Program-made: the position numbers and the translations under genes
NCBI GenBank assembly: GCA_001970955.1
Contig: MPUH01000480.1
Span: forward strand, 1-51,236
DNA: 51,236 bases
Source of the DNA: Stentor coeruleus
Lineage: Eukaryota; Ciliophora; Heterotrichea; Heterotrichida; Stentoridae
Direction of reading: 5' to 3'
Shown: one piece after another, positions 41,780-50,494 of the stretch
How positions within the stretch are numbered: position 1 is the first letter of the stretch
How the letters are laid out: each line of letters begins with the position of its first letter
The notes under the pieces: generated by a model
Databases searched by the model: none
What the model was told of the DNA's origin: nothing
What the model saw: the letters and a program-made list of their open reading frames with translations, nothing else

Positions 41780-42481
41780 CTAAATCTTAGGAATCAAAGC
41801 ATCAACATCACCTCGACTATACTTCGCTTCCAGTCCTAAATTAACCGCTTCAAAATACGTACTAATCTTTAGCATCTCATAAACCTGTTTCTTTTCCCCG
41901 AACTGCATGACTTCCTTTGCCATCTCAATAGCTCTATCCATAACCTTATCTGAAGGTACTAAATAATCAACAACCTTCCTCTCTAAACATTCTTGAGGAC
42001 TAAAAACTTTACCTCTTAAAACAAAATCCCTTTGCACATCAGGAGTTACTTTGGCATTTAAAACATGATTACCTCCTCTAGGTAATGTCATTCCTAAATT
42101 AATTTCAGTCATTTTAGCTGATCCAATATCACTACTCATTATCCTATAATCACAAGCTAAAGCAAGCATAAGTCCTCCAGCTACAACATGACCATTTATT
42201 GCAGCAACAGTTGGCACACCAAATTTTAGCAGTCGGCCAAAGAGCTTCATGAGTTCAGTGAATATGGCAAGTCCTGATTTGACACCGTTTTTCAGCATGA
42301 ATTTAAGGTCCATTCCTGCACTGAAGATTTTTGGAGTTTTAGATGCGAATATAAGAGCGGTAGGGCCTTGGTGATACTCGATTTTATCTAAGTTGCATTG
42401 GATTTCAAGTATTACATCTGTTGTAAAAGACTTAGGGATGTACATCGTGAATATCCCTCCCTTCTCTTCGAGTTCCACCAT
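41780..42481 (-). CDS. Enoyl-CoA hydratase/isomerase family protein (ECI-like)
   Basis: A 233-residue crotonase-fold enzyme, shorter than the typical 260-290. The two oxyanion-hole segments are visible: FSAGMDLKFM and AINGHVVAGGLMLALACDYR. The next stretch, AKMTEINLGMTLPRGG, lacks the usual E-x-x-x-G-x-x-P catalytic pair of true hydratases in clear form. It looks closer to peroxisomal delta3,delta2-enoyl-CoA isomerases, which reposition double bonds during beta-oxidation of unsaturated fatty acids. No peroxisomal C-terminal SKL is present (ends IPKI). It follows the CFAP97-like gene on the same strand with only 15 bp between stop and start. Confidence 0.88.
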   Translation of the reverse strand: MVELEEKGGIFTMYIPKSFTTDVILEIQCNLDKIEYHQGPTALIFASKTPKIFSAGMDLKFMLKNGVKSGLAIFTELMKLFGRLLKFGVPTVAAINGHVVAGGLMLALACDYRIMSSDIGSAKMTEINLGMTLPRGGNHVLNAKVTPDVQRDFVLRGKVFSPQECLERKVVDYLVPSDKVMDRAIEMAKEVMQFGEKKQVYEMLKISTYFEAVNLGLEAKYSRGDVDALIPKI

Positions 42482-42496
42482 ATTAGATTATTAGGG

Positions 42497-43132
42497 CTAT
42501 AAAGCCAAGTTCATATGCTTGGCACTTTGAGGACGAGCCATTTTCCCATTATTTCGGCTACTTCCTGAAGCAGTGTTTGGCCGCACACTTTTCATACCCC
42601 GAAGTGTACCTGAGGATTCACAGATGTCTTGGAAATTGAATGAGTTTTTAGGGTTGGTCTCGATTAAGTTATATGACATTGTCTTTGGGTATCTTCTCGC
42701 ATTCTCCGACAGTTTCATAGCTAAATACTTATTAAGCACATATTCTTCTTTAAGTTTTTCAGCTGAATAATGGGGTTTTGCAGACTGGATTCGTGTCAAA
42801 ATTTTCTGGTTTTCACTACCTATCTTTATAAGCTGATCTAGTCTAAGGTGGTTTTGCGTCGAAGCAAGTTTATGTGATGATAAAGATTTACTTGAGTTTT
42901 GCTCAATCCTCTGAAGCTTTTTCAATAGTATTTGATTTTGGTATTGAATGTTTGCTTGAATTTTTAGCTCTTCAAGCTCTTTTTTAGCTTTATGATGTAT
43001 ATGAGACATGGCTTTTGGAGGTTTATTATCTATACGTGGCTTTATTGCTAGAAGCTTTTTACGGTGGATATAGTGTTCGTTTAAAGCATCAAGTTCAGCT
43101 ATTCCTTTACAACTGAAATTGTGTTTCCTCAT
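42497..43132 (-). CDS. CFAP97/Hemingway-domain-like ciliary protein
   Basis: A 211-residue basic protein. Its central part, MSHIHHKAKKELEELKIQAN followed by QNQILLKKLQRIEQ, fits the CFAP97 (Hemingway/KIAA1430) pattern: a basic helix followed by N-x-x-L-L-x-K-L-x-x-I. A low-complexity C-terminal tail contains two R-P-[NQ]-[ST]-A repeats (VRPNTASG, ARPQSAKH), a pattern common in ciliary and microtubule-binding proteins. Role in cilium assembly or axoneme is inferred from the family. Its stop is 15 bp upstream of the hydratase start, so the two genes are almost fused. Confidence 0.6.
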   Translation of the reverse strand: MRKHNFSCKGIAELDALNEHYIHRKKLLAIKPRIDNKPPKAMSHIHHKAKKELEELKIQANIQYQNQILLKKLQRIEQNSSKSLSSHKLASTQNHLRLDQLIKIGSENQKILTRIQSAKPHYSAEKLKEEYVLNKYLAMKLSENARRYPKTMSYNLIETNPKNSFNFQDICESSGTLRGMKSVRPNTASGSSRNNGKMARPQSAKHMNLAL

Positions 43133-43485
43133 TACTTGATTTTAATAATAATATCATTTTTTAAGGACTGAGGTTTTTGATATAGTGTTTGAAGAGTTTT
43201 TGAATTTTAATGATGAGGGTAGGTAGGCTTTAAGAGTAACTATGTGTTTAGTTTGGGGTTTGGATGATTAAGAGATTTAGAATAAATTCTATAATTTTAT
43301 AGAAAAAAAGCTTAGGATGGTATGATTTAAATAAAGTTAGGGTGCTGAAAATGATTTTGAGATGGAATTAGATCTGTATATAAAATGCTATCATATGATT
43401 GTATTAAATACTATTTGAGCTACATATAATAACTACCCTTAAATATATATCATATAAAGTCTGAACCAAATATATTTTACATCAG
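43133..43485. other. Spacer between CFAP97-like gene and IP3R pseudogene
   Basis: Around 43225-43260 homology with arm A resumes (a TTTAAGAGTAA.TATGTGTTTA block, matching 9800-9835 in reverse). The rest is diverged AT-rich sequence. Confidence 0.5.
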
Positions 43486-43862
43486 CACAATCACTCTAAA
43501 AACTTACTCTATTTCCCACAAAGGATAATTATCTTATCAACAAAATCTTTAAACCTAACTCTATAAATCTTATTTTTATTCTAAGCAGCATTATTTAAAC
43601 TCAACCCTCTCTGTTAAGGTATTCATTCGCATCTCTTACATCAACCAACTACTTATATACGAATCCGTTCATTATACTTTATCATTCTTTAAACTACAAA
43701 TACACAATAAAGCAAGCAGTTGCTCTCATTATGTTCAGCTAGAGTATGCAAACTAAGTGGCTATCCCATCAAACTTTCAATCTCTCTTTTTCCTTTCTAC
43801 AAATAAAACATTTTCTCCTTATCCCTAATATTAGCCTCATGATTTTCCTCAATGCAATCATG
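43486..43862 (-). pseudogene. IP3 receptor pseudogene, 3' end only
   Basis: Matches the IP3R coding end (9408-9689) and about 90 bases of its 3' spacer in reverse. Damage is plain in the last coding stretch: the Trp codon of EWIPQQRG is TGA and the following Gln codon is TAA, with one-base indels between. The upstream 7.5 kb of the receptor gene is missing. Homology stops sharply in the region encoding the end of S6 (AVLRENHE). Confidence 0.9.
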
Positions 43863-44544
43863 TCTAAGGTTTACTATTGGAGTTTCCATTTGCGTTGAAT
43901 TAGAAGAGAGCGGCTTTAATAGTAAAGTATATGAAAATTGCCCCCCAGAAAAAAAACAATACGTTATACCTACAGTTTGAATATGATCAATAATTTCTTT
44001 ATTTTGATTATGGTTATTGCGTGGTAACTACAGTTTGAATATGATCAATAATTTCTTTATTTTGATTATGGTTATTGCTGGTAATTTCAATGTTCAGATA
44101 ACTTGGATAGTTTAATCAGTTGCTATCAGTGTTGAAAATGATATTGTAGATAAGAATAAGGATGTTGAGGTAGACGGTTATAATAAAAATTGTCATAAAC
44201 TTGCTAATTTCTTCTTTATAATTAACAAATAAGAGTTGCTGACTAGGTATTCAATTTTAGACTTTTCTGATGAACGGCAAATTTTTCTTTGGAAATAAGT
44301 TTTTGCTTCAAATTTTAAGTATTTACATGCAGATGGCAACAGAAATAGGTTTTTTATATTGTGTTTTAAATTTTATTTCAATATTCTCAATGCTTTTATT
44401 GGAAAGTAATATTGAGTTGCTAAGAAGATGCTCTTGGTTTATGTTATTTAGGGTCATACATCCAATCATTTTTACAGTTGCATAGCTTGCTTTGAAAATC
44501 CTTCTCCAAAGTTACCAGGATTATTTAAATTATCCTGGTTAATA
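43863..44544. other. Spacer replacing the missing 5' part of the IP3R copy
   Basis: No homology to the IP3R body. It contains a tandem 58-bp duplication (43970-44085). A hydrophobic 71-codon frame at 44270-44485 has low complexity, and I do not trust it as a gene. Confidence 0.45.
43970..44085. repeat. Tandem duplication, period 58 bp
   Basis: Bases 43970-44020 and 44028-44078 are identical (51 bp, beginning CTACAGTTTGAATATG), followed by GTGGTAA and TGGTAA respectively. It is a single recent tandem duplication with one indel, in non-coding sequence. Confidence 0.9.
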
Positions 44545-45240
44545 TTATATAAAAAATAGAATCTTGGGACGAATGTGGCCGAGTCAATACAGAACTGTAG
44601 AAATCATAAGGTTTACAAAGGTGTGAAGATAAAACCCCACAGATTGTTCTGTTTGCTGAAAAATGGAACCCCTTTAGCATATTGGTTGCTAGATACTTTC
44701 AGAATCTTAGAGGGACTGATGTGTTTATAGTTGACACTAATAAAATATATAACATCGCTACGGAACTTGGTGTAATTTCAACACCAGCAGTTGTTGTGTT
44801 TTTAAGGTAATCCTGTGAGAATACAGAGAACAGGTTGGGAAGAAGACTTTAAATGCAAATTTTATGCAGATATTGGGACAACTTCACATGATAACTATAT
44901 AAAACTTGTTGCTGCTGCAAGGCTAAGTGCAAACACAGGGACTATCTTCTGTGATTAACATCTAAACTAATCCAGTTAATTATCAATTATGCGGGTTAAT
45001 TATAAAAAGTTGACCTGCCAAAAAAATTCTTTTCCACAAAAAAACAATCAGCTTTCTTCCTTTTCTTGCTTTGTTTTATAAGTCCTAATATAAAAAAGCA
45101 GTTGCAAGTGTGTAAAAATCGTGACCTATGTAAAAATTACTGCATGCTTTTCCGTGTCTCTTTCGAGTTTACAGCTTTGACGAATTCATTAAAAACTGAG
45201 TTTAGCTCAATATGCTTGCCTCGATTTTTCAGCAATGAGC
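44545..45240. repeat. Arm B, outer block of the inverted duplication (mate 481-1190)
   Basis: Reverse complement of 481-1190, covering the DIM1-like pseudogene, the spacer and the last 100 or so bases of the intact ORC3 gene. Beyond 45240 the ORC3 gene continues but arm A has GRP94 instead. Confidence 0.9.
44556..44958 (+). pseudogene. DIM1/TXNL4-like pseudogene
   Basis: A full-length copy of the gene at 773-1177 in inverted orientation, with four independent lesions. The start ATG is ATA (44556), a CAG codon is TAG two codons before the intron, the intron donor GT is AT, and two bases are missing in the codons for FFKG (near 44815), shifting the frame. The intron sequence is still present, so it arose by DNA duplication and not by reverse transcription. 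Confidence 0.93.
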
Positions 45241-46522
45241 ATAAGATCTGCATATCAGAATTCTCTTGTGATGCCGGATTTGGTAATAGTTGCTGTAGTA
45301 TTTTTGTTGATATATCATTGTCAAGATATTGGCACAAATTAAGTATATAATCTTCTGAGTTACTGATCCTAGCAATATGAATATGTAAAGGCTTGATATT
45401 GTTAATAACTTTAATTCTTAGTTTTGGGAGAATAAACGTAATCTTCCACTTCAGTATCTTAGAATTCGTTTGATCCCTAGCATTAATTGACTGCACTGTC
45501 GGGATATTCAAATAGTCTTCTTTAAGTTTATTAAGCTCTTCCTCACTAATGATATCCCTTTCATACAAATTCCCCAAATACTCCTCTATATTCTCATAAC
45601 TATCAAAATCTCTAGACTTGAATTTCCCATAAAACTCAGTAACAAACTTACATTCCATATCAACTGTGGTCAAATAAACCTGTCTATTCAAATAGTCTAA
45701 AGCTAAATCTAAAGACATAGGCGCAGCTTGGGCCATTATTTGAAACAATTCCAAGTTTTCAATCCAAGAATCTTTCTGCTCAATAAATTCCCTAAGTTCC
45801 TTTTCCTTTATAAAAATATCTACTCTCAAAGGATTTTCCGTAAAAAAACTCAACAAACTTGATGTAAGGACCTTCATAAAAGCAGCCTCACTCCTGCATT
45901 CTTCTAAACATTGGAACAAATCCTGACTCATAACAGGAAAATTGCATTTCCTCGTCAAATCCCATAATATTTGTGTACTTATCGCTGTGAAATCAGGGAA
46001 AAAGAACTGCTCAACTGTTAGTTTTTGAAGTATATCAGCATCTAATACTTGAGTTAAACACCTTGGATCTGTTGAAATATCAATAACAAAGCCAACATGA
46101 CAGTCAAAATCAGCTAAATATTCAAAGATAAAACATAGAATGTCAGTTGGCCATTCTTCAAAACATTCAATGTAAATGACTCCATTTTGTGATATGTTAC
46201 TATCGTTTATTGTTTGAATTATTTGTTTTTTTGTTGCAGATTTGCTAGTTGTTCTTAACGTGCAAATATTGATAGAATTGTTCTTAGCTTCTTCGATAAA
46301 TGAGTTTATGAGGATATCTCCACATGTGGATTCCATGTCATAGCTGAGGATTGCTACGGGGAGGTAATTTTTTTGTAAGAATTTTATGATGGCTTGCAAG
46401 ACGATTTTAGACTTTTGATCGAAGAGTAAACGAATTTCGGAGGTGGTGCTTGATAGGTAAGAGGAGAGAGGGATTGATGGGCAAGGAATGCTTTTGCCGG
46501 GAAAAGAGCTGATAGCATGCAT
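45137..46522 (-). CDS. Origin recognition complex subunit 3-like
   Basis: A 461-residue protein. Several ORC3 landmarks can be followed in order. A Rossmann-like strand-loop (NYLPVAILSYDMES) comes first. A Walker-B-like strand then carries a DFE-equivalent (GVIYIECFEEWPTDIL), with the following HVGFVIDISTDPRCLTQVLD. Next is a segment AAFMKVLTSSLLSFFTENPL, like the ORC3 LQLSLLEHFYSQPL. The C-terminal winged-helix end is MQILCSLLKNRGKHIELNSV, like the D..IAYKLHLECGRLINL motif. There is no P-loop, as in ORC3. It is shorter than animal ORC3 (about 710) but matches protist forms. Role: part of the complex that marks replication origins. Its 3' end is duplicated as a relic at 490-596. Confidence 0.78.
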   Translation of the reverse strand: MHAISSFPGKSIPCPSIPLSSYLSSTTSEIRLLFDQKSKIVLQAIIKFLQKNYLPVAILSYDMESTCGDILINSFIEEAKNNSINICTLRTTSKSATKKQIIQTINDSNISQNGVIYIECFEEWPTDILCFIFEYLADFDCHVGFVIDISTDPRCLTQVLDADILQKLTVEQFFFPDFTAISTQILWDLTRKCNFPVMSQDLFQCLEECRSEAAFMKVLTSSLLSFFTENPLRVDIFIKEKELREFIEQKDSWIENLELFQIMAQAAPMSLDLALDYLNRQVYLTTVDMECKFVTEFYGKFKSRDFDSYENIEEYLGNLYERDIISEEELNKLKEDYLNIPTVQSINARDQTNSKILKWKITFILPKLRIKVINNIKPLHIHIARISNSEDYILNLCQYLDNDISTKILQQLLPNPASQENSDMQILCSLLKNRGKHIELNSVFNEFVKAVNSKETRKSMQ

Positions 46523-48073
46523 TTAGTAGTATATTGGATATGGGTAGTTTAGAGAATTTAGGAGGTGTAAAGTGGAGACTAGAATTTTATTATGGGTGTG
46601 TTGGAGATTTAGTTAAGATATTATTAAGATTGTGCAGAGATGCTAAGATTAGTATATAAAAGGTATTACTTAGAGGAATAAACTTTGTTATAAGAAATTT
46701 ATATAGTTGTTTATATACTAGGATGCTATTATTATTATTCAATTTCCTTGACTGTTATTTATTCTTAAATACTTCAAAAATTTCTTTATCACCTTAATTC
46801 TTTTCTAATCATACGCATAGTGCTAAATTTCTCAATAATCCCATTAAACTCTTAGTACTACTTGGATACTGGATATTTATACTCCTTAGCTCTGCTGATC
46901 AATCATAAGTCCTTTCAGGTTTAGCATATTTTCTTATATTAACCATCTTCTGAACATTTTGCGTATCCTTAATTTCCTGATGAGTATCTTCGACCGGCAG
47001 TGCTGCCATGGAATTTCAATCTTAGGCTCATTGATTTTTATTATTTCACTTTATTTACCTGTTTCTAGTTTCTTTTAGATTATTATACAAAGCTTAATAA
47101 GCTTATTTTTCTCTACACTTAATCTTCTAGATCTTTAGGTATTTTAGTAAGTTATTGACAGTATTTCATATTTTCATCTTTTTGATTTGCCTCTTTTCAT
47201 TGTTTCATTGTATTTTTCTAAAAGATTGCTAAAAAATCTGAGTTCTTTGATATTGAAGTAGGTTTAAAAAGTCTAGCTTGGCCAGCAAAGATATTTCTAA
47301 TAAATTATAAAAGATTAAAAATAACATTATAGAACTTTTAAAATCAAGAAGTTTTTCAAAATGGATGATTCGGCAAACGTTTAAACATATTATTGAGCTT
47401 GCATCTAGTGAAGGAATATTGAAAAAAAATTAGATTTAATATTAGGTTTTACCTAAAAATTTAAAGACTATTAAATGCTTGCACAGTATTCTAAAAATAA
47501 TTTCAAAGTGATAAAAATAGACTTCAATAGATCAATAAAATTATGTAGATCAAAAGACTTGAAAATTGATGTAAGGTTATGAGTAGCACAATCAAAAACA
47601 ACAAATATATCTCTAAAAATATAAGTAAATTTTTACCAAAGCCATTCCTCTTGATAGCACAAATATATCTTATTTTACCCAAGAGCCTATATCAATATAA
47701 AACTTTACTAATAATGGTCTAATTATTAGCAATTTTAATGGTATGATTATTATAGAAGATAAGATTTATGAGCATTATCACCTGTGAAACTTAAATACCA
47801 GCAAGTAGGCTTTTACTCATTGATTCAATGGTTTGATTTATAAGGAAAAAGCTTATCAGTTGTACGGCGTTAGTGTATGTCACGAAACTTAAAGAATTAA
47901 TAATGCTGAAGATATTGTCTGATGATAAATTTCATATAATCATAATCTAATTATTATATGAAAACAAAATTTTCTTTACAAAAAAGTTAAGCAATATAAA
48001 AATCTGGATTCTCAAAACTTCTTATAAAATAGTCACTTAAATATTCTTTCAAATTCATCCAATTTTTAACACA
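46523..48073. other. 1.5-kb intergenic with possible relic
   Basis: AT-rich. One minus-strand mini-frame (46899-47009) is listed separately. A + strand frame of about 32 codons near 47335-47430 (KSRSFSKWMIRQTFKHIIEL, then ASSEGI) has protein-like composition but no start, so it may be a relic. Nothing else supported. Confidence 0.4.
46899..47009 (-). CDS. Possible 36-aa small protein or gene relic
   Basis: ATG to TGA with a markedly more GC-rich, coding-like codon pattern than the surrounding spacer; it begins MAALPVEDTHQEIKDTQN and ends KYAKPERTYD. Upstream in-frame stops exclude an N-terminal extension. It may be the surviving first exon of a lost gene. Unrecognised and weakly supported. 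Confidence 0.22.
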   Translation of the reverse strand: MAALPVEDTHQEIKDTQNVQKMVNIRKYAKPERTYD

Positions 48074-48600
48074 TTAATCACTATGAAGATTTTGATTAGA
48101 ACAACACCTAAAATTAAACCTAATACAATAATCTTCAATATTATCCCCAGTAAAGAAAGCATCAATAATAAGTTCAAATGCACTTTGAATCATTGAATCA
48201 GAGAAAAAACTACTAATGTAAGTATTCGTAATATTATAAATTTTATAATTAGCACAAGCAATAGCAAAAGTCATGTTGGTATTTGCTAGGTCTTTTAAAA
48301 TTTCAATAGCGTCTCTTATTATACTTTCAATCCTGTAAAAAGCCCTTAATTTGCTAATTTTAGATTTTCCCAAAGCGCATCGGAAAAGTTTATTGATGAT
48401 TCTAATTATATAATGATAAAATTCTTATTGTCTGCTGATATTCCTGTTTTTCTTGCGAATTTTTTAAGGACTGAAGTCAAGCCGTTCTCAGGCCGGCCTA
48501 CTCTACTATTTGAGCTTGTAGACCCGCTTTGTAAATATTGTGATAAACTTAAATCACTATCACATCCGGAATAGCACTTATGGCATTTATAATCACCCAT
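48074..48600 (-). pseudogene. Small cysteine-containing gene with a frameshift, unrecognised
   Basis: Two adjacent minus-strand frames read as one protein of about 165 residues if a single-base shift near 48415-48425 is allowed. The first part (from the ATG at 48600) reads MGDYKCHKCYSGCDSDLSLS, has a C-x2-C-x4-C cluster, and then a basic GRPENGLTSVLKKFARKTG. The second part is helical and hydrophobic (YYIIRI-like, SKLRAFYRIESIIRDAIEIL, ending NFRCCSNQNLHSD). No 15- or 16-nt intron explains the shift, so it is a pseudogene or a sequencing error. Family unknown. Confidence 0.45.
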
Positions 48601-48608
48601 TTATGCTT

Positions 48609-48884
48609 TATAAAGTAAAGCCTTGCTGAGATTTAGTTTTTAAAACTATGATGACACTTCATAAAAAAAGGAGTTTGAGAGTCTTCTTATACCTTAAAGC
48701 AAGATTCTTTTTGGTAAATGCTATACATTACCTTTTAGTAAAGAGTCGCATAATCAGCGACAACGAGTGTTTAATATACCGAATCTGCCTAAAGAAAGAG
48801 ATCGTAAGACAAGCAAACCTCGATCGGACAAAGTTTAAACCATGCCACCTTAACTACCACTTGCTTTAGGCTTTACTTTTTATA
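48609..48884. mobile_element. Possible MITE-like element with terminal inverted repeats
   Basis: TATAAAGTAAAGCCT at 48609-48623 is mirrored by AGGCTTTACTTTTTATA at 48868-48884 (reverse complement TATAAAAAGTAAAGCCT). The roughly 245 bases between them are distinctly less AT-rich than the surrounding spacer. An open + strand frame (48648-48869) spans the interior but resembles no protein I know. No target duplication could be established. A non-autonomous transposon is the best guess; a chance inverted repeat is possible. Confidence 0.4.
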
Positions 48885-50494
48885 TATAATTATTTTATCA
48901 TAAACAAACAAATCCTCCATTAAATTTCTATATAAGCTTAGCAGAGTATCCATAAACTAATTTCATACTCCATATATATATCCAAGAATTAAAATCTTAA
49001 TAGTTCTTCTTAGCATAAGAAATTAGAATTAATAGTAGCATATATTAACTAAATTAACTACAATATTCAATACTGTTTTTCAAAAAAAATCTTAGACAGA
49101 AATATATAAATAATGCTAATCACACATAAATAAATATATTTTTTAACTAAGACTAAACAAATACGAGTACAAAAATGCATTTTTAGAATACGAATATGGA
49201 AAAGAAGATAAAGGTCTAAATATCCTCATATAAAAAGTATGCTTAATACGTTAAAGTGACTATTTTTCTATATATTGTTATTTTAGCATATTCTGCAAAT
49301 TCTTATTTCCTCCATAAGTATGTACTAGAAATTGTTTGAATTTGTGAATTTCAATTCAAACTTTTTTTTAATCATTTTCCAATGCTTTTATGAATTTTTA
49401 TTGAATATTTTCCTGAGTTATCATTTTATTATTATTTCCTCTTAAAAAAACTGGTACCCATTACAGTTTTCTATAAAAGTCTAAGTTTCTACAAAAAATT
49501 AAGATTAAAAACCACATTTATGTATGAGTTTACTAGCAATTATATTTATCTAATAAAATATTCCAACTTCTCTTGTGAAAGACTAAAACTATCATGCATA
49601 TAATCTTCTAATTTTATAGTCAAATAACTTAAGAATAATATTCACCCAAATATAATTAAAGCGATGACTGGTTTTCAAAATTATGAATAATAGAAAGGTA
49701 TGAGTTGTTGAATTTAATACTTCATCATATAGTGACAATTTTAATCTAAACATAGAAATTTGTTGTAAAATAATATAAACTTAATATACTAATTCTATAA
49801 AACCTAAGAATACACTTAAATATACAGCATAGAATAAATTAAATTGGGGTTTGCCACTAACCAAATGCTGAACAATTACTTTTAATATCTTGATAATTTT
49901 TATTTATTCTATATCATTGCTTCTCAGGAATTATCACTAACCAATACAAATTTTTTTGTATTAAAAAATCCAATTGTCAAATCTCTTAGTAAAAGAAAAC
50001 TTCTTACAATATTCTGAAAGATTTCCTTAAACTCAGAGGGTTCAGTATTTAATGAAATTTTTGGCCTCATCTTCTTTTATTCAGGCACAATTAAAGCATA
50101 AATTCTTATGTTGTGACAGAGAAATAAAAAATCATACCAATGAATATAAGAAAAAATGCATGCGCTTAAAGTATTATTACAGGTATGATTTTTTTAATGA
50201 AATTAAAATAGATTTAAGTTTGGTGGAAACAGATGATGCTGATAAATTTTAAGAATTCTGAAGGGGAAGATACTACTGATTCATTAGTATGCTTTGATGA
50301 GTTATTAGTTAAAATTTAGTTATTATTCGGAATTGTAAGTGTATAATGGTATTTATAGGTTTTATGACTTATTTTATGCGAAGTTTTATTGAGTATGCAT
50401 TGATATTTTAGGATAAATGCTATTTCATAGCAAAAAAAAATATATTGATGTACTGAAAGCAAGAAAATTAGAACCTAAAATAAATATCTAATTA
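48885..50494. other. 1.6-kb intergenic, nothing recognised
   Basis: Very AT-rich. A 66-codon + strand frame at 50052-50252 has no recognisable features. No RNA genes or repeats seen. Confidence 0.4.

Larger units (their letters stand above)
40345..43862. repeat. Arm B, inner block of the inverted duplication (mate 9408-11130)
   Basis: Matches the reverse complement of 9408-11130 in order, except for about 2.2 kb (roughly 41055-43225) containing the hydratase and CFAP97-like genes that has no counterpart in arm A. On the A side the two flanks of that block are joined directly near 9825-9835. Matching includes non-coding spacer after X and after IP3R, so whole DNA was copied. Confidence 0.9.

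Noticed and set aside
44270..44485. 71-codon hydrophobic frame
   Set aside because: Low-complexity Phe/Leu/Ile composition in decayed sequence; no homologous frame in arm A.
48495..48515. GTAGGCCGGCCTGAG as a 15-nt intron in the small cysteine gene
   Set aside because: GC-rich and lacks the usual TAG end; removing it does not cure the frameshift.
48648..48869. 73-codon + strand frame inside the possible MITE
   Set aside because: No recognisable protein features; codon pattern is not clearly better than the opposite strand.
50052..50252. 66-codon + strand frame
   Set aside because: Isolated in AT-rich spacer, no motif, no neighbour support.
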